52,381 nucleotides of DNA, taken from positions 1 to 52,381 of the forward strand of contig NZ_JBBYXL010000019.1 in assembly GCF_039655865.1 (NCBI RefSeq), in the 5' to 3' direction. A program made the translations under genes and the position numbers. Shown in pieces: positions 1 through 9,043 of this stretch (position 1 is the first letter of the stretch; the number at the start of each line of letters is the position of its first letter). The notes under the pieces are model-generated. The model saw nothing but the letters and a program-made list of their open reading frames with translations, did no database searches and was not told the origin of the DNA. The DNA is from Prosthecobacter sp. SYSU 5D2. GTDB taxonomy: Bacteria > Verrucomicrobiota > Verrucomicrobiia > Verrucomicrobiales > Verrucomicrobiaceae.

Positions 1-1
1 G

Positions 2-322
2 GTGTACGCCTTCAACGTGGACAGCAGCCTTGACCTGGAGCAGATCGCCCGTAGAATGGAAGACAACCGCACGTTGCGGAATCAGACCATGTCCATCGCG
101 CAAAAACTGATCGCCCAGGGCCGTGAAGAAGGCTATGGGCAGGGTGTGCTGAAGACTTGCCTGCGGCTGGCGCGGAAAAAGTGGGGCGCGCTTTCGGACG
201 AGACGATTGCCGCGATTGAATCCCTGAACTATGGCCAGTTGGAGCAGCTCACGGAGGACCTCCTGGACATGAGCAGCGAGGCCGATCTGAAGCAGTGGAT
301 GCAGGCCCAGGCCGGACATTAA
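2..322 (+). CDS. Rpn/DUF4351-like protein, C-terminal part (5' end outside window)
   Basis: The reading frame is open to the left edge of the window, so only the last ~106 codons are seen and the GTG at position 2 is probably not the start. The visible part has a charged helical stretch (AQKLIAQGREEGYGQG, about residues 33-48) followed by RLARKKWGALSDETIAAIES and a predicted helical tail. This arrangement, with a REEG-type linker and a C-terminal segment about wheel-like helices, is typical of the C-terminal region of Rpn/PD-(D/E)XK-like putative transposase or recombination-promoting nuclease proteins carrying a DUF4351-type tail. The catalytic domain would be upstream and cannot be assessed. 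Family assignment is from pattern only. Confidence 0.5.
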   Translation: MYAFNVDSSLDLEQIARRMEDNRTLRNQTMSIAQKLIAQGREEGYGQGVLKTCLRLARKKWGALSDETIAAIESLNYGQLEQLTEDLLDMSSEADLKQWMQAQAGH

Positions 323-409
323 CGGCCTTTGCGGAGAAAGACGGCCGGGATGCCAATCTGGGTCTAGAAGGCCGAAACGGATTCTAACCTGCCGATGTGA
401 GCAATCGTA

Positions 410-1585
410 TCAGAGCAGACAGGCCTGGACCAGCGCATCCTTCACGCGCAGGACGTCTTCGTCCTGCATGGCGGGGAACATGGGGAGGGTGATGCACTCT
501 TCGTAGTAGCGTTCGGCCTCGGGAAAGTCGCCTTTTTTGAAGCCGAACTGGGCGTAGTCAGGCTGCAGGTGCACGGGGATGTAATGGACGTTAACGCCGA
601 TGCCCTGGGAGCGCAGGCTTTCAAAAACTTGCCGCCGGGTGCGGGGGGCGATCTCATCGAGATTCAGCCGGATCATGTACAGATGCCAGCCGCTGATGCC
701 GGCGGGATCCCGGGCCAGGGGGCGCAAGGGCAGCCCGGCGAGGGTGCGGTCGTAAAGGTCGGCGATTTCACGGCGGCGGGCGGCGAAGCTGTCCAGGCGG
801 TCCATCTGGCTGGCTCCGAGAGCGGCCTGGATGTCCGTCATGCGGTAGTTATAACCAAGCTCAATCTGCTGGTAATACCAGGGGCCGTCGCTCTCCCCTT
901 GCATGCGGTCGGCATCGCGGGTGATGCCATGGGTGCGCAGGGTGGCGATGCGCCAGGCCAGCTCGTCATCATTAACGGTGATCATGCCGCCTTCGCCGCT
1001 GGTGATGATTTTTACGGGGTGGAAGCTGTGCGAGGCGGCGTCCGACCAGCGGCAGTTACCGATGCGCTCGCCCTGATAGGTGCCGCCCAGGGCATGGGCG
1101 GCGTCTTCCAGGATGCGAAAGCCATACTTCTGCCCCAGTGCATGGATACGCGGCATGTTGCAGGACTGGCCAGCGAAGTGAACGGGAACGACAATCTTGG
1201 GCAGGCGGCCGGTTTTTTCAGCGGCCTGAAGCTTGGCTTCAAGCTGCTCCACACTCATGCAGGCGGTGCCGGGGTCCACATCCACAAAATCCACCTTTGC
1301 TCCGCAGTAGCGGCCTGCATTGGAAGAAGCGACAAAGGTGTTGGGAGAGGTCCACAGCCAGTCACCAGGGCCCAGGCCCATGGCCAGGGCGGCGCAATGC
1401 AGGGTGGCGGTACCGTTGGACATGGCAATGCCATGTCTGGCACCGCACCAGTCGGCGACAGCCTTTTCAAAGCGCGGGATGGCAGGACCCTGGGTGAGGA
1501 AGTCGGAATGCAGTACCTCCACCACGGCGGCGATGTCCGCCTCATTGAGGGACTGGCGGCCGTAGGGTAGGAAATCGGCGGCCAT
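410..1585 (-). CDS. pseC: PseC-type UDP-4-amino sugar aminotransferase (DegT/DnrJ/EryC1/StrS family)
   Basis: A 391-residue PLP-dependent sugar aminotransferase. In the pseudaminic-acid pathway PseC transaminates the 4-keto sugar produced by PseB to UDP-4-amino-4,6-dideoxy-N-acetyl-altrosamine. The family hallmarks are visible: SNGTAT at 56-61 (phosphate-binding loop), EDAAHALGG at 160-168 and SFHPVKIITSGEGG at 187-200, in which K192 is the expected PLP lysine. Length is normal for the family. It starts 2 bases after the stop codon of the pseB-like gene, so the two are almost certainly co-transcribed and translationally coupled. The 4-amino-6-deoxy product could also feed another nonulosonate or bacillosamine-like sugar; no PseF, PseG, PseH or PseI gene is seen in this window. 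Confidence 0.88.
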   Translation of the reverse strand: MAADFLPYGRQSLNEADIAAVVEVLHSDFLTQGPAIPRFEKAVADWCGARHGIAMSNGTATLHCAALAMGLGPGDWLWTSPNTFVASSNAGRYCGAKVDFVDVDPGTACMSVEQLEAKLQAAEKTGRLPKIVVPVHFAGQSCNMPRIHALGQKYGFRILEDAAHALGGTYQGERIGNCRWSDAASHSFHPVKIITSGEGGMITVNDDELAWRIATLRTHGITRDADRMQGESDGPWYYQQIELGYNYRMTDIQAALGASQMDRLDSFAARRREIADLYDRTLAGLPLRPLARDPAGISGWHLYMIRLNLDEIAPRTRRQVFESLRSQGIGVNVHYIPVHLQPDYAQFGFKKGDFPEAERYYEECITLPMFPAMQDEDVLRVKDALVQACLL

Positions 1586-1587
1586 GA

Positions 1588-2598
1588 TCAGACGATGTCA
1601 AACGTCGGGTCCACGTACTGGTGGATCATGGAGCGGATCTCCGCCACGGTCATCCACTCAGTATTGGTGCCAGAGTTGTAGGCGAAGTCAGGCGCCACCG
1701 GGCTGCCTTTGTGGTGGTCGCCAAACAGCTTCATCGTGGCTGCGTAGCCGCGGGAGTGGCTGGGGACGATGATGTAATGCTTGTCCGTGGTCAGCGTCTG
1801 CATGGCGTCGGTGGAGGTGACCATTTCTTCATGAATCTTCTCCCCAGGACGGATGCCGACGACGGGTTTTTCACAATCCGGGCCGATGGCTTCCGCCACG
1901 TCGGTGATGCGATAGCTGGGGATTTTCGGCACGAAAATTTCACCGCCCAGAGCATGCTCCAGCGCGTGCTGGACCAGCTCCACACCTTCTTCAAGGGTGA
2001 TGTTAAAACGGGTCATGGCGGGGTCTGTGATCGGCAGGACGCCGGTCTTGCGGCGGTCCAGGAAGAACGGAATGACGGAGCCGCGTGAGCCCATGACATT
2101 GCCATAACGGACGACGCTGAAGCGGATGTCGCGGGCACCTTTGACGTTGTTCGCGGCGATGAAAAGCTTGTCCGAGCAGAGCTTCGTCGCACCGTAGAGG
2201 TTGATCGGCGCGGCGGCCTTGTCGGTGGAAAGGGCCACCACATTGGTCACCTTGTTGTCCAGGCAGGCCTCGATGATGTTTTCCGCCCCGAGGACGTTGG
2301 TCTTGATGAACTCCATCGGGTTGTACTCCGCCGCCGGGACCTGCTTGAGAGCAGCGGCGTGGATGACGGTGTCTATGCCTTCCAGGGCGCGGCAGAGGCG
2401 CTGGCGGTCGCGGACATCGCCGATGAAAAAGCGCAGCCGGGGGTCCGTGAAGGTCTGGGCCATCTCGAACTGCTTCAGTTCATCACGCGAGTAAATGACG
2501 ATGCGTTTGACGTCCGGATCGGCGAGCAGGGTGGCGATGCATTTCTTACCGAATGAGCCGGTACCTCCGGTGACGAGAATCGAGCGGGCTGATGACAC
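1588..2598 (-). CDS. pseB: PseB-type UDP-N-acetylglucosamine 4,6-dehydratase (inverting)
   Basis: A short-chain dehydrogenase-type nucleotide-sugar dehydratase of about 336 residues, the first step of pseudaminic-acid type sugar synthesis. Seen: an N-terminal NAD(P)-binding ILVTGGTGSFGKK (about residues 7-19), HAAALKQVPAAEYNPME, and the STDKAAAPINLYGATK segment holding the YxxxK catalytic pair (about 135-139). The open frame extends to 2859, but the extra 87 residues are cysteine-rich, lack family similarity and overlap the upstream methyltransferase gene. The GTG at 2598 gives a protein of the usual PseB length (about 333 residues), with an AGGA 12 bases upstream. It is followed 2 bases later by pseC, and preceded by a sugar methyltransferase gene on the same strand. 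Confidence 0.88.
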   Translation of the reverse strand: MSSARSILVTGGTGSFGKKCIATLLADPDVKRIVIYSRDELKQFEMAQTFTDPRLRFFIGDVRDRQRLCRALEGIDTVIHAAALKQVPAAEYNPMEFIKTNVLGAENIIEACLDNKVTNVVALSTDKAAAPINLYGATKLCSDKLFIAANNVKGARDIRFSVVRYGNVMGSRGSVIPFFLDRRKTGVLPITDPAMTRFNITLEEGVELVQHALEHALGGEIFVPKIPSYRITDVAEAIGPDCEKPVVGIRPGEKIHEEMVTSTDAMQTLTTDKHYIIVPSHSRGYAATMKLFGDHHKGSPVAPDFAYNSGTNTEWMTVAEIRSMIHQYVDPTFDIV

Positions 2599-2740
2599 AA
2601 TAATGAATGTTCCTGGGTTGGTGAAAGGGGGCTGGCGAAGGCTGAGTAAAGTCCTGACAGGCGATGCTGGCAAGACGGGATTTAGGGAGGAAGGGACAAA
2701 GCGGGCAAAATCAGAGCCGCACGTTCCTTCCTCTGGGAGG

Positions 2741-3832
2741 CTATTTTTTCCGGCGCAGCAGCAGCAGTTCCGAGTGATAACCGTCCACCGTCTGATAGCC
2801 GAAGGGGTGGACATTGCGGTCCACCAGTTCGTAATCAGGCAGCATGACCAGGTAGTCATCGCCCAAAATGGGCGTCTCCACTCCGGCGAGCTGGCCGGGT
2901 TTGCGCAGTTGCTTGCCCTCCCGCATGTTGCGCAGGAGGATCCAGCGGGTTTTCAGGCGGGTGATGTGCTGTAGATAGTTGGTGACGATGTGCGGCTCCA
3001 TTTCCTGGAAGGAGATGAAGTTGACGAACAGATCTGCAGTACCCCGCAGTTTTTCGATCTGCCAGGCGCAGAGCACCGCCATGGGAGTCAGCGAACTGAT
3101 TTCAATTTCTTCCTGGTCCCGCGTCTGCGCATAGGTGGTCACCTGGTCAGCACCCAGGGTCTGGCTGAGATAATACTGGGCGACGTAGCTGATGGGCGGG
3201 ATGTCAATGTCCACATAGTGCAGGTCCTCAATGCCAGCACTGGCGAGAATTTCCCCCAAGGTGCCAAAACCGCCGCCGATCTCCACAACGGTGCGGATCT
3301 CTTCATCAGCCTGAAGGTGCCTTTTCAGCATGCAGAGCCCCAGGAGGTAATTTAAGGCGGAGCGGGAAAACCAGCGGCCTTCAAACTCAAAGTGCTCGAC
3401 GGGATTGCCTGCGGTGCCTTCGGAAAATGTGTGAAGAAAGGGCCGCTTGGAGGGTATGTCGGCCGCCAGGAGCACTCGGTAATCGGCCTTGGCCGCAGCC
3501 TGTCCAGATAAAAACTGCTCCAGGCCGAGCCAGGGTTTTTTGGCCTCAGGCATGGCCTGTTGCAGAGTGGAGAGCAGCAGGGCGGAGGTTTCCTTATTGA
3601 TGAAGTTTCCCGGTGTGCCGTAGGTCGGGGCGAAGAAGCTCAGCGGGTAGCGCAGGGAACGGAAGTTTTCGATGCCATGCTCGCACAGCTCATCCACGAT
3701 GCGCGAGGAGGCTTCATCCCAGAAGGGGCTAGGCCGGTAAAGTTCGTCCTGGGTCCGCATGTCATCGCGGGCGGTGGTCAGTTCCGGATAGGCGGGGGAT
3801 GGCAGCATGCAGGTGGGCGCTAGAGTGGACAT
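2741..3832 (-). CDS. Putative sugar O-methyltransferase (NanM-like family)
   Basis: A 363-residue protein with a central Rossmann methyltransferase core: VVEIGGGFGTLGEIL (about 182-196) is the SAM-binding motif I, followed by an acidic YVDIDIPP about 20 residues later. The N-terminal part (PFWDEASSRIVDELCEHGIE, FRSL, FAPTYGTPG) and ISFQEMEPHIVTNY in the C-terminal half match the layout of the putative sugar O-methyltransferases found in glycan clusters. It lies upstream of pseB and pseC on the same strand, with a gap of about 140 bases, so it probably methylates the sugar made by them or the glycan carrying it. Acceptor and position of methylation cannot be told from sequence. The N-terminal 20 residues are poorly supported, and a later ATG (MRTQDELYRPS) is possible. 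Confidence 0.75.
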   Translation of the reverse strand: MSTLAPTCMLPSPAYPELTTARDDMRTQDELYRPSPFWDEASSRIVDELCEHGIENFRSLRYPLSFFAPTYGTPGNFINKETSALLLSTLQQAMPEAKKPWLGLEQFLSGQAAAKADYRVLLAADIPSKRPFLHTFSEGTAGNPVEHFEFEGRWFSRSALNYLLGLCMLKRHLQADEEIRTVVEIGGGFGTLGEILASAGIEDLHYVDIDIPPISYVAQYYLSQTLGADQVTTYAQTRDQEEIEISSLTPMAVLCAWQIEKLRGTADLFVNFISFQEMEPHIVTNYLQHITRLKTRWILLRNMREGKQLRKPGQLAGVETPILGDDYLVMLPDYELVDRNVHPFGYQTVDGYHSELLLLRRKK

Positions 3833-3923
3833 GTCGGATTAACCTGCAAGCGCGATTTGTGAAGTGGAACCGATACATCCTGTCCTCTCCTGACTGAGAC
3901 AGTGATTGCGGGAGGGCCATTTT

Positions 3924-6900
3924 ATGTCAACTGTCCCTGTGTCGCAGCCCCCCCCGCCTCAGCCACCCCGCCGCCGTTTTTGGAAATGGTGCAAGCGGCT
4001 GCTGTTCGTTTTCCTGCTTTTGCTGGTGATCCTGGTGGCCTTTCACCGTCCCATCATCCGGGGGCTCATCACCTGGATCGGCCCCAAGGCCGCTGCTTCG
4101 CTGGATCTGCCCCTGAGCTGGCAGGTGCAGGGCTCCCTGTGGGGTGATTTTAAATTGGCCAATATCGAGACGGGTGGTGGCGAAGGCCACTGGCTGCCGG
4201 TCGCCAAAATCGGCGAACTCAGCGCCGACTACGATTGGCGTCTTTTGAAAAACAAGGACTTCGAAAACGCGGTGAACCGCATCACCCTGCATGACGTCGA
4301 AGCGGAGGTGGACCTGCGCAAGCTGCCACCGGGGAAGGAGCCCGATGTTCCAAAGCCCGAAAAAGAAAAGTCCGGCCAGCTGCCGCCCATCGTGTGGCCG
4401 CGCACGGTGGACATCAAAAACGTCAACGCCACCGTCACCCTCGCAGACGGTAGCCTCCTCATCATTCGGGGGCTGACGCTCCAGATGGGCGAAGGCATGC
4501 CCGGCATCTTTGAATGCCAGGAGTTGCGCCGCGAGCCGGGCAATCTCGCCCTGGAGAATGTGAAGGCAGATGTCCTCTGGGAGCCGCGCAGCCTCACCAT
4601 TCAAAATCTCACTCTGCCCAAGGCCGTCATCATGGAGCGCCTCGTCGTGGATCTCCACGGCATGTGGGACAGCCAGAGCTCGGCGGCGGTGGAGCTGGTG
4701 GCCAAGCTCGGTGCCGCCAGCTTCGATGTGCAGGCGACAGCCTCGGGCCTTTTGAAACCTCCGCTCAGCGTGACGGCGAAGGTGCAGGGTCGTGATCTGC
4801 GCTCCGAAGAACTGCAAACGCTGGGCCTGCCTGCGAATGTGTTTTTTGAAAACGGCAAGCTGGATTTGCAAGCCGCAGGTGATCCCACCACTCCCATCCA
4901 GATGGGCGTGGAAATGAACCTGTCTTTGGCAAACATCCGCACCGCCGGGGCCACCGTGGATGCGATCAGCGTCGCTGCCACCGTCAAGGATGGCCTTGCC
5001 CAGGTGCAGTCCATTCAGGTAAACCGGGGTGAAAACCAGGTCCTGGTCACGGCGGAGGCCACCCTGCCTGCGGACCTCAAGGACCTGGCCACCACCTCCT
5101 GGACGGCCAAACTTGAAGCCACCCTGCCTAAGGCCACGGAATTTCTCGACCAGCCGCCGCCTGTCCTGGGCAGCCTGGCTATAAAAGCCACCGCTGAGGG
5201 GAAGGGGGCTAACGACGTGAAAGCGCAGGGTGAGCTCACCGGGGAGACCCTGGCCTTCCAGACCTACCGGCTCCCGCAGCTCCGCACGGTCTTTTCCCTG
5301 GATGGCAAAACCGCCCGCCTGGAGATTCCCGGCCTGGAGCTTGGCACGGGCAATTCCATCGCGCTGAAGGCCAGCCTGCTGATGGAGGATGCGATGCCGG
5401 TGGATGCCTCCTGGCTGATCCGGGTCACGGATCCGGCGCTGCTGATGGAAACCACCGGCCTGCCGCCGCCGCCCAAGACTGTGAAGGGCGTCATCGAAAC
5501 GGTGGGCAATGCCAAATTGAATGTCCAGGATCTGAGTGCGAAAAACTATGATGCGCTGGTGGCGGACATGAACGTGACGGTCAATGAAGCCCGCTATGGG
5601 GAGGGCGAGCTTCAGCAGCTCTCCCTGCGCGCCAGGGTGGAGAAAGGCGAGGCCCTTTTGGACAGCATTACAATTCGTCTGGATGCGAAGAATGCCATTG
5701 ACCTGACCGGCCAGATGAACCTCACGGCCCCCCACCTTTTTCAGGCCAAAGGAGACATTGGTCTGGCGGAGCTGACCGTTCTCAACACCTGGCTGAAGAC
5801 CTTCGAGGCCCCGCTGATGGAAAGCGGTGCAGTGACCGGCAAGCTGGATGTCACCGGCCAGCTCCAGCCCTGGCAGTCTCAGGGCAGCGTGCGCCTGGAG
5901 GCCACGACAGTGCGCACCGCCGCCATGCCGCAGCCCGCCAATGCCACGCTGGACACGACCTTTGAAGGCACGCGGGCAGAGTTAACAAAGCTGGAGGCCA
6001 CCCTGGGCCCCTGGCGCCTGGCCGTGAAGGGCACGGTGGATGAAAAGCAGGCGGAACTGGCCGAACTAAAAGTGTGGCAAAACAAGACCGAGCTGCTCAA
6101 CGGCACCGTCTTTGCCCCCTTTGACCTGATGAAGCCTGACGTCACCGATGGCCAGCCGATGAACGTTTCCATCGTTGCCAAAGACCTGCGCATGGGAGAG
6201 ATCCTGGCCGCCGCCGGCATCCAGAACATCCCGCCCAGCATCCTGAATGCGGACATCCAGGTGACCGGGCGGCTTGATACCGCCAAGGGCCGGGTCTTTG
6301 TGGAGGTGAAGGATGTCAAAGTTCCCAATGCTCCCAAAGCCTTCAAGCCGGCCACGCTGCGCACAGAAACTACTCTGGAAAATGGTCGCATCAACACGCT
6401 CTCCACCGTCGTGCAGCCGCCGCTGCAAACGCTTACCGTGGAAGGCGACCTGCCCTTTGACATCCCGGCGCTCATGAAGGAGCCTGCCAAGCTGAAGGCT
6501 ACGCCATTGAATCTTCGTGTGACCTTGCCACAAAGCGACCTGGGCTTTCTTCGCGAGTACGCACCGGACATGATCAGCTCCATCCCGGGCAGGCTCAAGA
6601 TTGATGCCGAGATCAAGGGCACGGTGGGCAAGCCTGTCATCAGTGGCGAGGTGGATCTGAGCATCAGCGAAATCGCCTGGTCCAAGCCGGACCTGCCCTC
6701 CGTGCGCGCTGTGCGGGCCCTTATTCAGGCCAATGGCCAGAAGATCACCGTCCAGGAAGTCTCTGCTGTGCTGGCCGGCGGCCGTGTGAAACTGGACGGC
6801 ACAGTGGATGCCACCGATCTGAAAAATCCAGGTCTCAACCTCAGCTTAATGGCACGGGAGGCGCTTGTTTTCCGCGATCCCACCACCTCCGTCCGGGCCA

Positions 6901-7862
6901 ATGGCGACATCACCTGCCGCGGCACCCTCCAGCAGTCCACCGTCGCCGGGCTGGTGGAAATCGTCCGTGGGCGCGTCTTCAAGGAAATTGACCTGCTGCC
7001 CGTGCTGAAGCTGCCCGCAGACGTGCCCCCCGTTCCTGAAAACACCGCCCGCAGTGAGGCGAAGCTGACCCTGCCGCCCATCGTCAAAGACTGGGTGTTT
7101 AATGTCAATGTCCGGACCCGCGATCCCGTCCTGGTTTCAGGTAATCTGGCCAATGGAGCGGTTTCCGCCGATGTGCGGCTGGGCGGCACCGGTGCCTCTC
7201 CTCAACTCACCGGCTTTGCCAATGTGGACCGCCTGCTTTTGAAGCTGCCCTTTAGCGTCGTCAAGGTCACCAAAGGGGTCATCACCCTGCGGCCAGATCA
7301 TCCCTTCGATCCGGACCTCGATATCCGGGGGGAATCTCGCATGGGCAGCTATGACATCACCCTTTACATTTATGGGGACTCCACCAGCCCCAAGACCCGT
7401 TTCACCAGCACCCCGCCGATGAGTGAGACGAACATCATCACCATGCTGGCCACCGGCACCACCCTGGACGGCTCCGCCAGTGAACTGGCCTCCGAGGCAG
7501 CCACCCGTGCCGCCTTCCTTTTCCTTAGCGAGTTCTATCGCAAGACCTTTAACAAGAAAAAAGTCGTCCGCGAGGAACCGCCCAAACTGAACATGACCTT
7601 CAATCCGTCCGGGGCTGACCGTGGCAATGACAGTGTGCAGGCCACCTATGATCTGTCTGAAAAATGGCGGCTTACAGGCCGGTTCACCCAGACCGGGCGC
7701 ATGGAAGCCATGCTCGGGTATGTGCTTCGCTTCGGCGAGGCCGCCCTGGCCATGGATGAACGGACTTCCTCTCCCCTGGACACCACCTCCGAGATAAGTC
7801 CCACCCCCGTTCCTGTTCCTTCCGTCCAGGCCCCGCAGCCTTCCTCTTCCGTGGCTCCTTGA
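3924..7862 (+). CDS. tamB: TamB-like translocation and assembly module protein (DUF490)
   Basis: A 1,312-residue inner-membrane-anchored periplasmic protein. An N-terminal basic stretch (RRRFWKWCKR) precedes one membrane segment (about 25-41), then a very long region of repeated amphipathic beta strands typical of AsmA/TamB bridge-like proteins. The C-terminal ~350 residues carry the conserved DUF490/TamB domain, including VNVRTRDPVLVSGNL, LTLPPIVKDW, ITLRPDHPFDPDLDIRGES and SGADRGNDSVQATYDLSEKWRL near the end. The ATG at 3924 is chosen because GGAGG at 3911-3915 lies 8 bases upstream; an in-frame TTG at 3906 lies before that site. TamB proteins work with BamA-family proteins in outer-membrane protein or lipid transport, and the gene converges on bamA-skp here. 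It ends in a proline-rich tail. Confidence 0.88.
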   Translation: MSTVPVSQPPPPQPPRRRFWKWCKRLLFVFLLLLVILVAFHRPIIRGLITWIGPKAAASLDLPLSWQVQGSLWGDFKLANIETGGGEGHWLPVAKIGELSADYDWRLLKNKDFENAVNRITLHDVEAEVDLRKLPPGKEPDVPKPEKEKSGQLPPIVWPRTVDIKNVNATVTLADGSLLIIRGLTLQMGEGMPGIFECQELRREPGNLALENVKADVLWEPRSLTIQNLTLPKAVIMERLVVDLHGMWDSQSSAAVELVAKLGAASFDVQATASGLLKPPLSVTAKVQGRDLRSEELQTLGLPANVFFENGKLDLQAAGDPTTPIQMGVEMNLSLANIRTAGATVDAISVAATVKDGLAQVQSIQVNRGENQVLVTAEATLPADLKDLATTSWTAKLEATLPKATEFLDQPPPVLGSLAIKATAEGKGANDVKAQGELTGETLAFQTYRLPQLRTVFSLDGKTARLEIPGLELGTGNSIALKASLLMEDAMPVDASWLIRVTDPALLMETTGLPPPPKTVKGVIETVGNAKLNVQDLSAKNYDALVADMNVTVNEARYGEGELQQLSLRARVEKGEALLDSITIRLDAKNAIDLTGQMNLTAPHLFQAKGDIGLAELTVLNTWLKTFEAPLMESGAVTGKLDVTGQLQPWQSQGSVRLEATTVRTAAMPQPANATLDTTFEGTRAELTKLEATLGPWRLAVKGTVDEKQAELAELKVWQNKTELLNGTVFAPFDLMKPDVTDGQPMNVSIVAKDLRMGEILAAAGIQNIPPSILNADIQVTGRLDTAKGRVFVEVKDVKVPNAPKAFKPATLRTETTLENGRINTLSTVVQPPLQTLTVEGDLPFDIPALMKEPAKLKATPLNLRVTLPQSDLGFLREYAPDMISSIPGRLKIDAEIKGTVGKPVISGEVDLSISEIAWSKPDLPSVRAVRALIQANGQKITVQEVSAVLAGGRVKLDGTVDATDLKNPGLNLSLMAREALVFRDPTTSVRANGDITCRGTLQQSTVAGLVEIVRGRVFKEIDLLPVLKLPADVPPVPENTARSEAKLTLPPIVKDWVFNVNVRTRDPVLVSGNLANGAVSADVRLGGTGASPQLTGFANVDRLLLKLPFSVVKVTKGVITLRPDHPFDPDLDIRGESRMGSYDITLYIYGDSTSPKTRFTSTPPMSETNIITMLATGTTLDGSASELASEAATRAAFLFLSEFYRKTFNKKKVVREEPPKLNMTFNPSGADRGNDSVQATYDLSEKWRLTGRFTQTGRMEAMLGYVLRFGEAALAMDERTSSPLDTTSEISPTPVPVPSVQAPQPSSSVAP

Positions 7863-8081
7863 TGCGGGTTGGACATAAGCTGTCTATGGAGCCCGACGAT
7901 CCGTCGGCACCGTGAGGGGCTCAGAGGAAGGAAGAAGAGATTTGGAATGAGGAAGGCAGAAGGGACGTGGGCAGGGGCACCTTTTAACAAGATTGACAAA
8001 ATTTTGAATGAGGGAGCCGGTGCGTGGAGCAGTGAGCGGAAGTGAGGGATTGCCACGGTGGTCCCTGCCGCGCAAAGCGTC

Positions 8082-8119
8082 TTGGAGTGCGGTGAAAGCG
8101 CTCAAGCGCAGCACTGCTC
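8082..8119. repeat. REP-like imperfect palindrome
   Basis: An outer pair AGTGC/GCACT encloses an inner GCGC-TCAA-GCGC hairpin, with mismatches between them. Short GC-rich palindromes of this type are commonly scattered between verrucomicrobial genes. Whether it is mobile, a regulatory hairpin or only a leftover is unknown. Confidence 0.45.
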
Positions 8120-8138
8120 TTCAATGGAGGTGCCTATG

Positions 8139-8221
8139 GCCTAACAGCTTGTGTGGCATAAAGTGTGCCGTGTGGCCAGGGCTATTCAAGTGCAGGCGGC
8201 GGTGTGAGTGCCGCCTGGACT
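8139..8221. repeat. Dispersed intergenic repeat, copy 1
   Basis: This stretch aligns by eye with 23964-24040. Both begin with GGCCTAAC, share GCCGTG-GGCCAGGGC-ATTCA about 30 bases later and end in a GC-rich hairpin (GGCGG...CCGCC here). Both copies sit between genes, near the end of a plus-strand gene. The match is imperfect, so boundaries are approximate. Confidence 0.5.
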
Positions 8222-8324
8222 CCGGCGGGAGCGGCGCTGCCGGGGCAATGACTTGCGTCTTGCCTCTATGCTCTGCACCCGGGACGCTCTGCGCCTGCGG
8301 GGACCGGCTTACGGCGGGGGGCAC

Positions 8325-8358
8325 AAAAAAGGGCACGCCGAAATGCTTCGGCGTGCCC
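8325..8358 (-). terminator. Rho-independent terminator of the bamA-skp unit
   Basis: A perfect 12-bp stem (8331-8342 with 8347-8358, arm GGGCACGCCGAA) with a 4-base loop is followed on the minus strand by six T (8325-8330 as A on the plus strand). It begins about 18 bases after the skp stop codon. Confidence 0.88.
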
Positions 8359-8376
8359 GGTTGAGACCTTAATAAA

Positions 8377-8988
8377 TCAGGGTTTGGCTTCGGTGGCTGC
8401 CGGTGCGGCGGCGGCGGGGGCAGCCGCATCAGCCCCTTTGTTCAGTTCCACCACGATCTGGTCGGTGATGTCCACGGCATCCTTGTAATAGATAAGGACC
8501 GGGACGGTGGAAAGGCTCATGCCTGACTTGTCAAAAATAAAGTCATAACCTTCCGTCTTGGCCTTGTCACGGACGACGACGAGGATCTCATCATAGATGC
8601 CACGACGGATCTGCACGTCTTCCTGCTTGAGCTGGGTGGAGCGGCGGTTCTGCTGCTCACCGATTTCCTGCTCCAGCGCACGCAGTTCCTGGCCCTTGTT
8701 CTCAAATTCAGCCGCCTTTTTCGCCCGGGCATCCGGGGTCATGATTGGATCGCTTGCTTCTTTTTTCAGCTTCTGCATGTCGGTCATCAAATTCTTGTAA
8801 ACGGCCCAGCGGTCGTTCATTTCGGATTGAGCCTTGTCCACATTGCCCTTGAAGTCAGCAGCAGCTTTCTTGGTTTTGTGAAATTCAGAGAAGGCTTTGG
8901 ACATGTCCACGACGCCAAATTTCAGGTCAGCAGCGCTGGCCAGGGTGATGCTGGCAGATAAAAAAGCTAAAGTCAGAAGACGGATCAT
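8377..8988 (-). CDS. skp: Skp/OmpH-family periplasmic chaperone
   Basis: A 203-residue secreted protein: signal peptide at about 1-19 (MIRLLTLAFLSASITLASA), then FGVVDMSKAFSEFHKTKKAAADF, a long heptad-rich coiled coil (about 40-125, including the AEFENKGQELRALEQEI stretch), then the beta-strand return typical of OmpH/Skp (DEILVVVRDKAKTEGYDFIFDKSG). The tail is alanine-rich. Skp holds unfolded outer-membrane proteins in the periplasm and delivers them to the BAM complex. It lies 55 bases downstream of bamA on the same strand, the standard bamA-skp order, and a strong terminator follows. Confidence 0.9.
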   Translation of the reverse strand: MIRLLTLAFLSASITLASAADLKFGVVDMSKAFSEFHKTKKAAADFKGNVDKAQSEMNDRWAVYKNLMTDMQKLKKEASDPIMTPDARAKKAAEFENKGQELRALEQEIGEQQNRRSTQLKQEDVQIRRGIYDEILVVVRDKAKTEGYDFIFDKSGMSLSTVPVLIYYKDAVDITDQIVVELNKGADAAAPAAAAPAATEAKP

Positions 8989-9043
8989 AGAGGAAGTTAA
9001 GTGATATCTAACGGGAATTTGTTCAATGTGAGGAATTCTGGGC

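Larger units (their letters stand above)
7863..8376. other. 514-bp intergenic region between convergent tamB and skp
   Basis: No credible gene. The open frames here have no family signature, no ribosome site and poor codon patterns. It holds three things listed separately: a REP-like imperfect palindrome (8082-8119), one copy of a dispersed intergenic element (8139-8221), and the skp terminator (8325-8358). Confidence 0.7.

Noticed and set aside
569..1570. 333-codon plus-strand frame opposite pseC
   Set aside because: Antisense shadow of a clear aminotransferase gene; no family motif and no ribosome site.
1588..2859. Extended pseB start at 2859
   Set aside because: The extra 87 residues overlap the methyltransferase gene, are cysteine-rich without family match, and PseB proteins are about 333 residues long.
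3927..5735. 602-codon open frame on the minus strand inside tamB
   Set aside because: It mirrors the strongly supported tamB frame; its translation is histidine/glutamine/arginine-rich low-complexity sequence with no signature, a product of high-GC antisense frames.
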